IMG/VR virus record: IMGVR_UViG_3300046010_012523
Span: 1-20,103 of that record
DNA: 20,103 bases
Strand: one strand, 5' to 3'
From: a virus
Below are positions 1 through 11,951 of the stretch, piece by piece (position 1 is the stretch's first letter; each line of letters opens with the position of its first letter). The notes beneath the pieces were generated by a model. It made no database searches and was not told the origin of the DNA. It saw only the letters and a program-made list of their open reading frames with translations. The position numbers and the translations under genes are program-made.

Positions 1-3000
1 GGATCTGCGGCGCGAGGATATATTCCAAACTTTGCCGAAAATGAGCCGCTGAAAGAAGCTATTAGTAGAGAGATGGGTGCGGGCGTGCCTGCCGCGCGCG
101 TGCGCGTGACGCAGGACGGCAGACTAAAGAACCCCAAGAACCCAAATGGTCTTGCCGTCATCAATACTAGAGACGAGCCAAACGGTAAGATTCCAAATGA
201 TTTTAGAGAAAGAGGAATGCGTGCCGCAATGGCTAGTAGGGGGTTTGTGCCAAATTTTGCAGATCTTAGTACAAAACAAATTAAACAAATTTTAGGCAAG
301 TCTCCAAATCCAATAAGTGCAGAGCGGTACACAGGTGGTGAAGATTTTGATTACGGGGTTCAAACTCAAAAACAAGGAGGTCAGAAACAAGAAGCAAATG
401 ATGACGCAAAAAAAATTGATATTGGCAAATTCCTTGTTCTTCAAACCGCAATAGTCGGCGCTACTTCAGCGCTTCAGGCATTTACGGAACAAAATAGTAC
501 TGCGGCAAATGCCATAGAGGGTGTGAACGCTGGTCTTTCTGGACTTGCGACATTTGCATCTTTAGCTACAAGTGTTAATTTGCCACTTAGAATATTACTT
601 GGTTCACTTACTGCATTAGCTTCCGCCGCTCCTTTGATTAGTAGAATTTTTGAAGCTCAAAAAACTCCAGCTGAAAAGGCTAGCGAAGGTTTAACAAAGT
701 TAGCTAGAGAGGCTGAAAGAACTGGTCAAAAACTCACGGCAGAAAATATTTTAGCAAAATTAACAGAAGGTCGTGCTGAAAGCATACAAAAAGAAGAGGC
801 GGTAAAAGTTTCAGATCTTGTAGAAAAAGCAATAACTAGTACACAATCTGTTGGATTTCCAGATATTTCTAAGAACTTGATAAGTCAAATAAGCGCTATT
901 CTGTCTGCTACTGGAAATATAACAAGAGATAAAGAGGGTAAAATCACTGGAGTTGATACGGAAGCAATTAATAAAATTTTTGCAGGGGTGATCACAAAGA
1001 CAACTGAAAAAGGATTAGCTAGTCAAGATTTTATGGGAGGGGTTCAACCTGGTGCTGAGCTTACAGCAGTAAATGAAAATTTATTGCAAGAAAATGTCAT
1101 TAATCTTTTAAATGATCAAATTAAAAATGAAAAACAAAGACTTTCAATTAGACAAGAAGGTCAAGTCTTAGATAAAGCCCAACAGGCGCTTTTGACTAGG
1201 GACAATGAGTTACTTTTGTCTAGACAAAAAGCGCTTGAGTCTATTTTTCAAACACAGTTAAAAATAAACAAGAATTATAATGATGAGTCTTTAAGAATTG
1301 AAGCATTGGTTGCTGCACTAGAAAGAGAGAAGCAGTTTAGAACAGAATCTTATACAATATCCCAAAAAGCAGCCTTAGATAAAGAAAAAGCAGAAGCGGA
1401 ATACAATAAAACTGTGGCGCAGATCGCGCTTGATTTAAGAAAAAATTTAGGCGCTGGGGCTAAAGAATCTGTGCTTGGAGGAACTCAACAGGTTCAAGAC
1501 TTTTTAGGCAATTTAGATACCAGCAAATTACAAGGCTTAATTGATGGATATGCAAATGCGCTTAAAACTAACGAGAAAGCTTTAAAAGATGGTACAGTAA
1601 AAATTGATAATGTTTTTGGTTCAGTTTGGTCAAAATTTACAGAAGGACTTGTTGGCGTTCCTCCAGAATTAAATAACTTAATACTGGGTTCAAAAGAACA
1701 GTTTTTAGCTTTAGTAAGAGCAGCTTATGAAACTAAAGCGAATGCCGATGAGACTAGAATATTAACAAATGCGCAGATTGATTTTGCCGCAACAAATTCA
1801 GAAGCTAATACAGAACTTAAAAAATTACAAAGTGCATACAGACAGAACAGGTCAAGGCTGGCGTACTTGAATAGCCGCAATGACGGAAACGAAACTCAAG
1901 ATATTACATCTGATGAAGCTGCGGCAGTTGAAGAACAGTTAAATATTCAAAGACAAAAATTAATTACTTCCATACAAGACTTGGAAATTGCTAATGCGGA
2001 AGAAATAGCCCTGCTTCCAGAAAAGAAAAAAGCTGATTTACAAAGAGTTCTAATTACCAATGCTCACGCAAAATCAGTTCGCGAATTAACTGGAATCGAT
2101 CAGGCAGCGGCAATTGCAGCTTCAAATCTTAATGAAGAAACTAATAAACGAGTGTTTGATCTCAGGGTTCAAACAAAAAATGCAGGGTTAAAACTAAAGA
2201 CAGATACTGACCTTTTAGATGGCGAAACAGACCTGATCAATGCTTATAACGCAAATTATGGAGGAGCCATACGGCAAAATGATATCAATGCAAAACTTTC
2301 TAACGCTTTGGCAAAATCTACAAGAAGCGAGCAGGAAAAAGATTCTGAACTACAGGTTCAAATTGGTTTAATAAGAAAAAATTGGCAAGTAGAGGATAAT
2401 GATACCGAAAGAAAAACAGCCTTATTAAAAGAGCGGAATAAACAAATTGACATTATCGATGAGGATATTAGTTTACAAAAAAGACTTAATTTAGAGGCAG
2501 AGCAGTTAATTGAAGCAAGAAGAAAAGCTTCTGCATCTCTTAGGTTAAATCCTTTAGATCAAGCAGTTAAAAATGAAACCAAATCTTTAGAGACAAAAAA
2601 TCTTGAAGAGATACAAAAAATAACAGTAAGAGGCAGGGCGTTGTCAAATGCTGGCGTTGAATCAAGTTTTGAAGAGCAGGCAAGAGCATCTGTAATTAAC
2701 AGAAGACGAGCTGGAAGAACAGAACTCTCTCTTAGAGAGAGCACGAATATTTTAACTGGCAGAGATAATTCAGTCCAACAGAACCTAGAAATTCAAAGAG
2801 GAGTTCTTCTCGATCAGGCGCAAACATTCCAGCAGATCATTGGTAAGCAAACTCCACAGCTTTTTGCAGACGGAATGGCAGAAGCTATGCAGCTTGCCAT
2901 AAACGGCGCCGATAATCTTGGCGACTCTTTAAGGAATGTTGCATTAAACTTTCTCAAAAATCTTCAAAGCGCATTCCTTCAAAGCGCTTCAAGACAAATT

Positions 3001-4368
3001 GTCGCTTCAATTCTTCCTACTGGAAAAGCTGAAGGCGGATATATAAAAGGCTATGCTTCTGGTGGACTTGTGACTGGCGGCAGCGGATACAAGGATGATG
3101 TGCCAGCGATGTTGAGCGAAGGCGAGTATGTTATTCGCAAGTCTTCTGTAAATAAATATGGCGCTTCAAATCTCCAGAAATTAAATTCAGGAGAAGCTCC
3201 TAAGTTTGCTGCTGGCGGTATTTTCCTTCCTGGTATTCGTGGTCAAACTGGGATTTCGGGCTACAAAGATTTAACCGCTTTCGCTAAACAGACAACTACA
3301 AGCGGAGCAACAGATGTGTTGTCTGGTGGTGCAACAACTGCATTTGCCAATCTTGAAGACCAAAGCTCAAGACTTTCTGCTTATGCTTTGTTAAATGAAG
3401 ATGACGTTATCAACCAAGAGATACGCAGTGCTCAAGAGCAAGCCCTAAATATAGTCAAAGAGCGCGAAGCTTATCGTACTCAGCGGCGCAAGACTGCTCA
3501 AAAGCAGCTTGTAGGGACGGCAGTTTCTGCCGCTTTAAGCTTTGGGCTTTCTTCTATAGGAAGTGCGGCAAACGCAGCAAAGGCTGCACAAGCTGCAAAA
3601 GCCGCGCAGGCGGCAAAAGTAGCAGCAGATGTTGGTTCCGCCCAGCAGCTTTTTAATACACCAGCGCAAAGTCTTCTTCCAGACTTGAATCTGTCAAAAT
3701 CAGTTGCAGGCGCTGCCCCAAGCTTTGCATCAGCTGCGACTATTGCTCCAAGCATACAGTCTTCAGCTTCATTGTCAAAATTTAACCCATTGATGGAAAA
3801 TATTCCTATAAGCTCCTTTGCGCAAAAAAATGTATCAGGATTGCTTTCAAGACCAATGGATAAGCCTTCGATGTATTTGAGGCCCCCAACAAATATTACA
3901 GGTTTTATGACTCCAAGCGGCTATATGCAAAAATTGCCTCCTGGTAGAGCCTATGGTGGAGCGGTAAGGCGTTATAACGCTGGCGGTCCAACAGATGATG
4001 TACCAGCGCTTCTTATGGGCGGCGAGTACGTAATGAATCGCCAAGCTACCAAAAAATATGGAAAGCAGTTCTTTGATTCAATTAATCAAGGTCGCGCCCC
4101 AAGATTTGCTGACGGTGGACAAGTTTCAACTTCAGAGCCAAGCTTTGCCGAAAAAGCTGCCGCAATGTCCGATTCAAAAGCAACTGGCGGCACAAACGTA
4201 AATATTAATATTAGTGTTACAGGCCAGAGTTCTCAGACACAAACCGAGGGAGAAACCAAAAAGGATGGAGTAGACTACAAAGAAATGAGCAAGCAGATCG
4301 AGCAAATTGTGCTAAAAACAATCGCTGAACAAAAGAGAGCGGGAGGAATGCTTAAGCCTAGTAGATAA
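1..4368 (+). CDS. Tail tape measure protein, 5'-truncated by the window edge
   Basis: The tape measure protein sets tail length and fills the tail tube before DNA ejection. The frame is open from base 1, so the real start lies upstream; the first internal ATG is at 73 (residue numbers below count from it). Two PNFA motifs (ARGYIPNFA at 10-36, SRGFVPNFA at 235-261) lie 75 residues apart. A hydrophobic stretch at about 119-190 could form membrane-spanning helices. A long charged, coiled-coil-like helical region follows, to about residue 960. The C-terminal part carries two 45-residue repeats (1005-1049 and 1305-1349) with the core DDVPAxLxxGEYV, familiar from phage tape measures, and an Ala-rich hydrophobic segment near 1145-1185. 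The great length, helical middle and position ahead of minor tail genes support the call. The stop overlaps the next ATG (TAATG). Confidence 0.9.
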   Translation, partial: GSAARGYIPNFAENEPLKEAISREMGAGVPAARVRVTQDGRLKNPKNPNGLAVINTRDEPNGKIPNDFRERGMRAAMASRGFVPNFADLSTKQIKQILGKSPNPISAERYTGGEDFDYGVQTQKQGGQKQEANDDAKKIDIGKFLVLQTAIVGATSALQAFTEQNSTAANAIEGVNAGLSGLATFASLATSVNLPLRILLGSLTALASAAPLISRIFEAQKTPAEKASEGLTKLAREAERTGQKLTAENILAKLTEGRAESIQKEEAVKVSDLVEKAITSTQSVGFPDISKNLISQISAILSATGNITRDKEGKITGVDTEAINKIFAGVITKTTEKGLASQDFMGGVQPGAELTAVNENLLQENVINLLNDQIKNEKQRLSIRQEGQVLDKAQQALLTRDNELLLSRQKALESIFQTQLKINKNYNDESLRIEALVAALEREKQFRTESYTISQKAALDKEKAEAEYNKTVAQIALDLRKNLGAGAKESVLGGTQQVQDFLGNLDTSKLQGLIDGYANALKTNEKALKDGTVKIDNVFGSVWSKFTEGLVGVPPELNNLILGSKEQFLALVRAAYETKANADETRILTNAQIDFAATNSEANTELKKLQSAYRQNRSRLAYLNSRNDGNETQDITSDEAAAVEEQLNIQRQKLITSIQDLEIANAEEIALLPEKKKADLQRVLITNAHAKSVRELTGIDQAAAIAASNLNEETNKRVFDLRVQTKNAGLKLKTDTDLLDGETDLINAYNANYGGAIRQNDINAKLSNALAKSTRSEQEKDSELQVQIGLIRKNWQVEDNDTERKTALLKERNKQIDIIDEDISLQKRLNLEAEQLIEARRKASASLRLNPLDQAVKNETKSLETKNLEEIQKITVRGRALSNAGVESSFEEQARASVINRRRAGRTELSLRESTNILTGRDNSVQQNLEIQRGVLLDQAQTFQQIIGKQTPQLFADGMAEAMQLAINGADNLGDSLRNVALNFLKNLQSAFLQSASRQIVASILPTGKAEGGYIKGYASGGLVTGGSGYKDDVPAMLSEGEYVIRKSSVNKYGASNLQKLNSGEAPKFAAGGIFLPGIRGQTGISGYKDLTAFAKQTTTSGATDVLSGGATTAFANLEDQSSRLSAYALLNEDDVINQEIRSAQEQALNIVKEREAYRTQRRKTAQKQLVGTAVSAALSFGLSSIGSAANAAKAAQAAKAAQAAKVAADVGSAQQLFNTPAQSLLPDLNLSKSVAGAAPSFASAATIAPSIQSSASLSKFNPLMENIPISSFAQKNVSGLLSRPMDKPSMYLRPPTNITGFMTPSGYMQKLPPGRAYGGAVRRYNAGGPTDDVPALLMGGEYVMNRQATKKYGKQFFDSINQGRAPRFADGGQVSTSEPSFAEKAAAMSDSKATGGTNVNINISVTGQSSQTQTEGETKKDGVDYKEMSKQIEQIVLKTIAEQKRAGGMLKPSR
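10..261 (+). repeat. Two copies of a G(Y/F)(I/V)PNFA motif in the tape measure protein
   Basis: ARGYIPNFA is encoded at 10-36 and SRGFVPNFA at 235-261, exactly 225 bp (75 codons) apart. The residues between them (a SREMGAG segment, an RVTQD segment, NPNG and TRDEPNG) look like one unit of a longer repeat array. The first copy lies only 9 bases from the left edge, so more units probably lie upstream. I recognise this kind of motif from phage tape measure proteins but know no function for it. Confidence 0.7.
3085..3219 (+). repeat. C-terminal tape measure repeat, copy 1 (DDVPAMLSEGEYV)
   Basis: This is the first of two 45-residue units (residues 1005-1049) that align without gaps to the copy at 3985-4119, with 22 identical positions by my count. 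Conserved elements in order are G, DDVPA-x-L, GEYV, KYG, N-x-G-x-AP, FA and GG. The unit is flanked by Gly-rich segments (ASGGLVTGGSG before, AAGGIFLPG after). Confidence 0.8.
3985..4119 (+). repeat. C-terminal tape measure repeat, copy 2 (DDVPALLMGGEYV)
   Basis: This is the second 45-residue unit (residues 1305-1349), exactly 300 codons after copy 1. It has the same order of conserved elements and is also Gly-flanked (NAGGPT before, ADGGQV after). DNA identity to copy 1 is much lower than the protein pattern, so this is an old duplication under selection and not a recent one. Confidence 0.8.
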
Positions 4369-5138
4369 TGAAATCATCCGTATCAAATTATGAAAATAGT
4401 CTTTATATCAGCGGCGTCAAAATATTTGGCGTTAACGATGTTAATTTCGGCTATTCTTTACCAATTGAGCACATCAATGTTATCGGAGCTAATAAATTTA
4501 CTACATTCACGAATAATGCGCCGCAATCGAATCTGAGTGTTCAAAAATATCTTTCGCCAGCAGATTTCTTTTTAAATTTTACAGGATCGGGACAAATTAG
4601 TGGTGGCTTATTTTATAATAATAAAAATTTTACTTTTAATCGGGCATATCTAAATAATTATTCGGTTTCTTGTGCGGTTGGAAACTTTCCTTCTTTAAGC
4701 GCCGATTTTACTATTTTTGGAAATGTTGGGACTGGGGTTGCGGGCTCTGGAGCTTCACAGACTGGAGCATTATCGGTTGTACGGCCAAGAGACATAGCTA
4801 TTCGTTGTGATGGCTCGGGAACAAATAGGATCGAAGCTTTTACTTATTCAATAGAGTGCCCAAGACAGGCTTTTTACCATCCAACAGGATCAACTCCAAT
4901 GGATGTTGTAACTTTGCGGCCATATAGAGTAACCGCCCAATTTACTATTGGGGTTGATGATTACGAGTCAAAAAGAGTTTTAGATTATATTATTGACTCC
5001 AATAAGCAAAATATTAATATAACAGTAGGGTCTTTAGCAAGCTTCTCAATGGATAATATGGAACTAATAAGCGAAACAGTTAACTCGTCAGCAACTGATG
5101 AGCTTTCCTTAACGCTTAGTTATCAAGGATTTATTTAA
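4368..5138 (+). CDS. Tail-tube-like structural protein, two domains (first copy)
   Basis: This 256-residue protein has no signal peptide or membrane segment and is rich in beta-prone, Asn/Ser/Thr-rich sequence, as in tail tube or tail completion proteins. It appears to hold two related halves. Residues about 18-120 contain a GYSLPIEHINVIG segment, then YLNNYSVSCAVGNFPSL. Residues about 140-256 contain FTYSIECPRQAFY, then SMDNMELISETVNSSATDEL. The order of motifs in each half (an aromatic strand segment, a hydrophobic strand pair, then a closing strand with SxS or ETVN) is repeated in the protein at 6100-7326, so the two look like distant paralogues. The ATG overlaps the tape measure stop (TAATG). 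The nearest Shine-Dalgarno-like GGGAGG (4341-4346) is about 21 bases upstream, too far for normal use, so translational coupling is likely. The exact role is unknown. Confidence 0.6.
   Translation: MKSSVSNYENSLYISGVKIFGVNDVNFGYSLPIEHINVIGANKFTTFTNNAPQSNLSVQKYLSPADFFLNFTGSGQISGGLFYNNKNFTFNRAYLNNYSVSCAVGNFPSLSADFTIFGNVGTGVAGSGASQTGALSVVRPRDIAIRCDGSGTNRIEAFTYSIECPRQAFYHPTGSTPMDVVTLRPYRVTAQFTIGVDDYESKRVLDYIIDSNKQNINITVGSLASFSMDNMELISETVNSSATDELSLTLSYQGFI
5125..5129 (+). promoter_or_regulatory. Ribosome binding site AAGGA for the 5138 gene
   Basis: AAGGA sits 8 bases before the ATG at 5138, inside the end of the previous gene. The ATG also overlaps that gene's stop (TAATG), so both direct initiation and coupling support this start. 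Confidence 0.6.
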
Positions 5139-6100
5139 TGTCATTCCTGTACGATAGAGACTATAATGTTACTGGGGCGATTCAAACAACATTTGATTTT
5201 AAGCCTTCTTATGGAACTTCTGTAACATTTATGGCAGATATGAACTCGTACACTACGGTTGATAATTATTTATATACAATGCCCAAAGGAGTTAATCACT
5301 TGCAGATGACCGTGCAAATGCCTTTCGAAAATAGAAAGGAACTGGAAGCTACAAAAATTGTTAGCTTTTTTGAAAATCTTCGTGGCACAGGGTATTTTAC
5401 TTTTACAGATCCAGCTTCAATATATAAACCAGTTGATTTGTTTTGCGGGACAATTCAAAATAATTTTACTGTTAATGATCTTTATACAATACAAGTTGAA
5501 TTAAGTACTGATCAGATTGCGCCGCTTTTAAATTGGAATGGAATGTTTGTTACTGGCTCTGGAATAAAAGGCAATTGGACTACGTCTACTAATTATTCAA
5601 AATACGAAGTCGTTAGACATACTGGCAACTCATCTTATCCACAAAACACCAGTAATTTATATGATTGTTTTTATTATTGCACTGGTGATCATACGAGTGA
5701 GTCTTCTATAGATGGCTCCGAGATCGCAAGTGGCAAATGGACGCAGGAGTTCTTTTACCAGCCAACTTATTCTTCAACAGTAAATAAAGAAACTTCTGTT
5801 TTAAAAACTGACCTTCCATACTCTTTTGCGAAAAGAAGTGATTTTGGCCTGCACGCAAATTTTTTGAAAGAATTTGTTATTGAGTTCAAAGGAATCAGTG
5901 ACCTTGAGACGAGATCGATTTTACATTTCCTAAGTAGCAAGCAGGGTTATAGAAAATTTCAATATAAGATCCCAAACATCTATAATAAGAATAAATATTT
6001 TTTTGCTCCTGAATGGAAGCATACTTTTGTTTATAAAAATGTTAATGATATAAGCATAACACTGATCGAAGATCCTATTGGAGTAAGGAGGGTTTATTAA
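5138..6100 (+). CDS. Minor tail protein, gpM-like, with a carbohydrate-binding-like insert
   Basis: This 320-residue protein looks like two copies of a lambda gpM-type minor tail fold. The N-terminal copy (about 20-135) has a PFENRKELEATKIVSFFENLRG helix region, then a YFTFTDP strand. The C-terminal copy (about 230-315) has ISDLETRSILHFLSSKQGY, a FQYKIPN strand and an APEWKHTF strand. Both share the E..xI..FL...G pattern and a closing beta strand, as in proteins at the tail tip next to the tape measure. Between them, residues about 144-205 have a W147...Y...YDCFYYCTGDHTS...W201 pattern that resembles small aromatic carbohydrate-binding modules of the CBM5/12 type. It is preceded by AAGGA and starts in a TAATG overlap. 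The tail-tip assignment is moderately sure; the insert is a pattern-level call only. Confidence 0.65.
   Translation: MSFLYDRDYNVTGAIQTTFDFKPSYGTSVTFMADMNSYTTVDNYLYTMPKGVNHLQMTVQMPFENRKELEATKIVSFFENLRGTGYFTFTDPASIYKPVDLFCGTIQNNFTVNDLYTIQVELSTDQIAPLLNWNGMFVTGSGIKGNWTTSTNYSKYEVVRHTGNSSYPQNTSNLYDCFYYCTGDHTSESSIDGSEIASGKWTQEFFYQPTYSSTVNKETSVLKTDLPYSFAKRSDFGLHANFLKEFVIEFKGISDLETRSILHFLSSKQGYRKFQYKIPNIYNKNKYFFAPEWKHTFVYKNVNDISITLIEDPIGVRRVY
6084..6092 (+). promoter_or_regulatory. Full-length Shine-Dalgarno TAAGGAGGG for the 6100 gene
   Basis: TAAGGAGGG matches the whole anti-Shine-Dalgarno core and lies 7 bases before the ATG at 6100, within the preceding coding sequence. It is by far the strongest ribosome binding site in the window and fixes this start. 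Confidence 0.85.
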
Positions 6101-7326
6101 TGCGTAAATCAATTTCATACGATATGTTGATGATGCTTGTTGAGCCGACAGGTGGAGCTACCACTGTTCCTGCTGAAAATAGTATATCAGGCATAGGAAA
6201 ACTTGATTTTATTCAATCTTATGATTTTTCTTTTAATGTTGATCGCGCCGCATTAAAACAATTGGGCGCTGAGGAGTTTGCAACAAGGCAAACGCAATTT
6301 GCCCCAGACGTTAATTTAAACGTTCAATACTATCTTAATGATGGATGGAATGAAAATTTTATTGGTTTAAACATTAATAGCGGTGGTTATATAAATCCAT
6401 TTAGAAGTATTTATGAGGATCAGGTTGGAACAAATTTTTATGTTATTATCGCTCCAGATAACGGTAAAGATGCAAATTCAATTGCATCAAATGGTCTTTT
6501 CACTACAAATCAGTTAACAGGCGGTAATGTTTTAGGCATAGGTAATTGTTATATTTCTAATTTAGAAATAAATATAGCATTAAATCAATTAGCTACTGTT
6601 GATTTATCGTTTGTGGGCGCAAATGCAAGAATAGATTCAATTCCAAATAGTTTTTCAAATTATTTGGGAGCGCCAGCAGTTTATGTTACTGGTAATAATT
6701 TAGAACTTCCTTCGGATGAGTTGTTTTCTATATCTACGGGAATAATAAAACAATCAATCCAGTATATTAGAAATAGAGATTATCCAACGGTTTATAAAAA
6801 CGAATTTAATGGTGGATGTCCATACAGCGCGTGTCAAATAACATCTTCGTCAGTTCTAGGAAGTGGAATATCTTTTGGATTTGATTTTGAAAATTTTCAA
6901 TCAATGTCGATATCCATACCTTTTGAAAGAAAGTCCCTTTATGGTTTTGGAGGAAACTACCCATTTTATAGGAAAATACAAAAGCCGATTATTGGAACAT
7001 TTAATATAGATTCTTTGGTAGATTCTTTTCAAACAGAAGATATTAGGTATTCATTTGAAAATGAAGACAAAACTACAAAGGGCTATAATTTTGATATAAT
7101 GTTTTCCAATTATACTGGCAAAAATAAATTTGGAATAAAAATACAAAATGCGAGGCTAGATTCGTATTCTATTGGAAACTCAATTGGCGACAGGTCTATT
7201 ATTTCAACGTCTTGGTCTTTTGAAATCAACGAAAACACTGGAGTTTTGTTTTCTGGTTCATATCCACAACCGACTCTTATCAGTAATAGAATTACTGATT
7301 CGTTTAATACTTATGCTGGATATTAA
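6100..7326 (+). CDS. Tail-tube-like structural protein, two domains (second, larger copy)
   Basis: This 408-residue, Asn/Ser/Phe-rich, beta-prone protein has no membrane segment. The first half (about 30-190) has QSYDFSFNVDRAALKQLGAE, APDVNLNVQYYLNDGW, then CYISNLEINIALNQLATVDL. The second half (about 205-395) has FENFQSMSISIPFERKSL, a GTFNID strand, then IQNARLDSYSIGNSIGDRS and SWSFEIN. The repeated order indicates an internal duplication and kinship with the protein at 4368-5138, which it follows two genes later. The RAALKQLG and APDVNL segments resemble phage tail tube proteins, so this may be the main tube subunit or a tube-like spike protein. It starts after an ideal Shine-Dalgarno. The call rests on motif order, not on a recognised family name. 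Confidence 0.55.
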   Translation: MRKSISYDMLMMLVEPTGGATTVPAENSISGIGKLDFIQSYDFSFNVDRAALKQLGAEEFATRQTQFAPDVNLNVQYYLNDGWNENFIGLNINSGGYINPFRSIYEDQVGTNFYVIIAPDNGKDANSIASNGLFTTNQLTGGNVLGIGNCYISNLEINIALNQLATVDLSFVGANARIDSIPNSFSNYLGAPAVYVTGNNLELPSDELFSISTGIIKQSIQYIRNRDYPTVYKNEFNGGCPYSACQITSSSVLGSGISFGFDFENFQSMSISIPFERKSLYGFGGNYPFYRKIQKPIIGTFNIDSLVDSFQTEDIRYSFENEDKTTKGYNFDIMFSNYTGKNKFGIKIQNARLDSYSIGNSIGDRSIISTSWSFEINENTGVLFSGSYPQPTLISNRITDSFNTYAGY

Positions 7327-7328
7327 CT

Positions 7329-7336
7329 GTAAATAA
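7329..7336 (+). promoter_or_regulatory. Possible phage late-promoter-like element TGTAAATA
   Basis: The only gap in the tail gene run before the fibres (7327-7340) contains TGTAAATA, which resembles the TATAAATA late promoters of T4-like phages. It lies 4 bases before the ATG at 7341, so a transcript from it would be nearly leaderless. A similar GTAAATAT occurs in the next intergenic gap at 11371-11378. AT-rich DNA makes chance matches likely. Confidence 0.2.
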
Positions 7337-7340
7337 AGAT

Positions 7341-11349
<4,009 letters not shown>

Positions 11350-11370
11350 GGTATTGAAAAGGCATTTTGC

Positions 11371-11378
11371 GTAAATAT
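11371..11378 (+). promoter_or_regulatory. Possible late-promoter-like element GTAAATAT
   Basis: The 37-base gap between the collagen fibre and the dioxygenase gene contains GTAAATAT, similar to the element at 7329-7336 and to T4-type late promoters. It could give the modification genes their own transcript. No clear Shine-Dalgarno lies between it and the GTG start at 11387. This is weak evidence in AT-rich DNA. Confidence 0.18.
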
Positions 11379-11386
11379 TATTAGTT

Positions 11387-11950
11387 GTGATAACTAATTA
11401 CGCTTTATTTCCAAATGAATTAAGCTCAAAATTTTGCGATTTGATTTGCGAAACTGCATATCAATACAAAGAACAAGAGGCTACTCTTTATAAACAAAAC
11501 ACAATAAACAAAGATTTTAGAAGCAGTTCCATTAGATGGATAAACCAAAACAAACATCCAGAGATTAATTTTATATTAAACGCATACGCGAATAATGAAA
11601 ATTTAAAATCTTTTGGATTTGACATTTCTTACGGACCGGGTGCATTTCAGTATACTGAATACAAAGCACAGACAAGCGATCATTTTAATTGGCACATAGA
11701 CTCTCTTTACGATAATAATTTTATTTCTGATAGAAAACTTACTTTGTGCATTTTACTCAATGATCCTTCAGAATACGAAGGAGGCGTTTTTTGCTTAGAT
11801 AATGTACAGCCTAAATTTGATCCAGAAAAGTATAAACAAAAGGGGTCGATGATTATATTCCCATCTTATTGCAAGCACTGTGTCACAAAGGTTACAAAAG
11901 GCATAAGAAAAAGTTTAGTTATATGGTATAATGGTCCAAGATTTAGATAA
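11387..11950 (+). CDS. 2OG-Fe(II) dioxygenase, prolyl 4-hydroxylase-like
   Basis: This 187-residue enzyme of the 2-oxoglutarate and Fe(II)-dependent dioxygenase superfamily hydroxylates unactivated carbons using O2 and 2-oxoglutarate. The iron triad is visible as His103-x-Asp105 (in FNWHIDS) and His164 (in CKHCV). Arg174 lies ten residues after the distal His and would bind 2-oxoglutarate. The EYEGGVF segment and KGSMIIFPS strand match the prolyl 4-hydroxylase catalytic-domain pattern. The start is GTG; an in-frame stop just upstream at 11372 and no early Met leave little choice. It follows the collagen-like fibre by 37 bases, so the X-Pro-Gly sites of that protein are the obvious candidate substrate. 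Alternatives are hydroxylation of another virion or host protein, since such enzymes also occur in phages without collagen neighbours. Confidence 0.85.
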   Translation: MITNYALFPNELSSKFCDLICETAYQYKEQEATLYKQNTINKDFRSSSIRWINQNKHPEINFILNAYANNENLKSFGFDISYGPGAFQYTEYKAQTSDHFNWHIDSLYDNNFISDRKLTLCILLNDPSEYEGGVFCLDNVQPKFDPEKYKQKGSMIIFPSYCKHCVTKVTKGIRKSLVIWYNGPRFR

Positions 11951-11951
11951 A

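Noticed and set aside
3498-3755. Minus-strand 85-codon frame inside the tape measure gene
   Set aside because: It is a shadow of the Ala-rich segment, with Cys/Ala monotony and no start signals.
11931-11951. Seven-residue N-terminal extension of the GT2 protein from the ATG at 11931
   Set aside because: It overlaps the dioxygenase gene by 20 bases and adds VQDLDK ahead of a domain that normally begins a few residues after Met; kept only as an alternative start.
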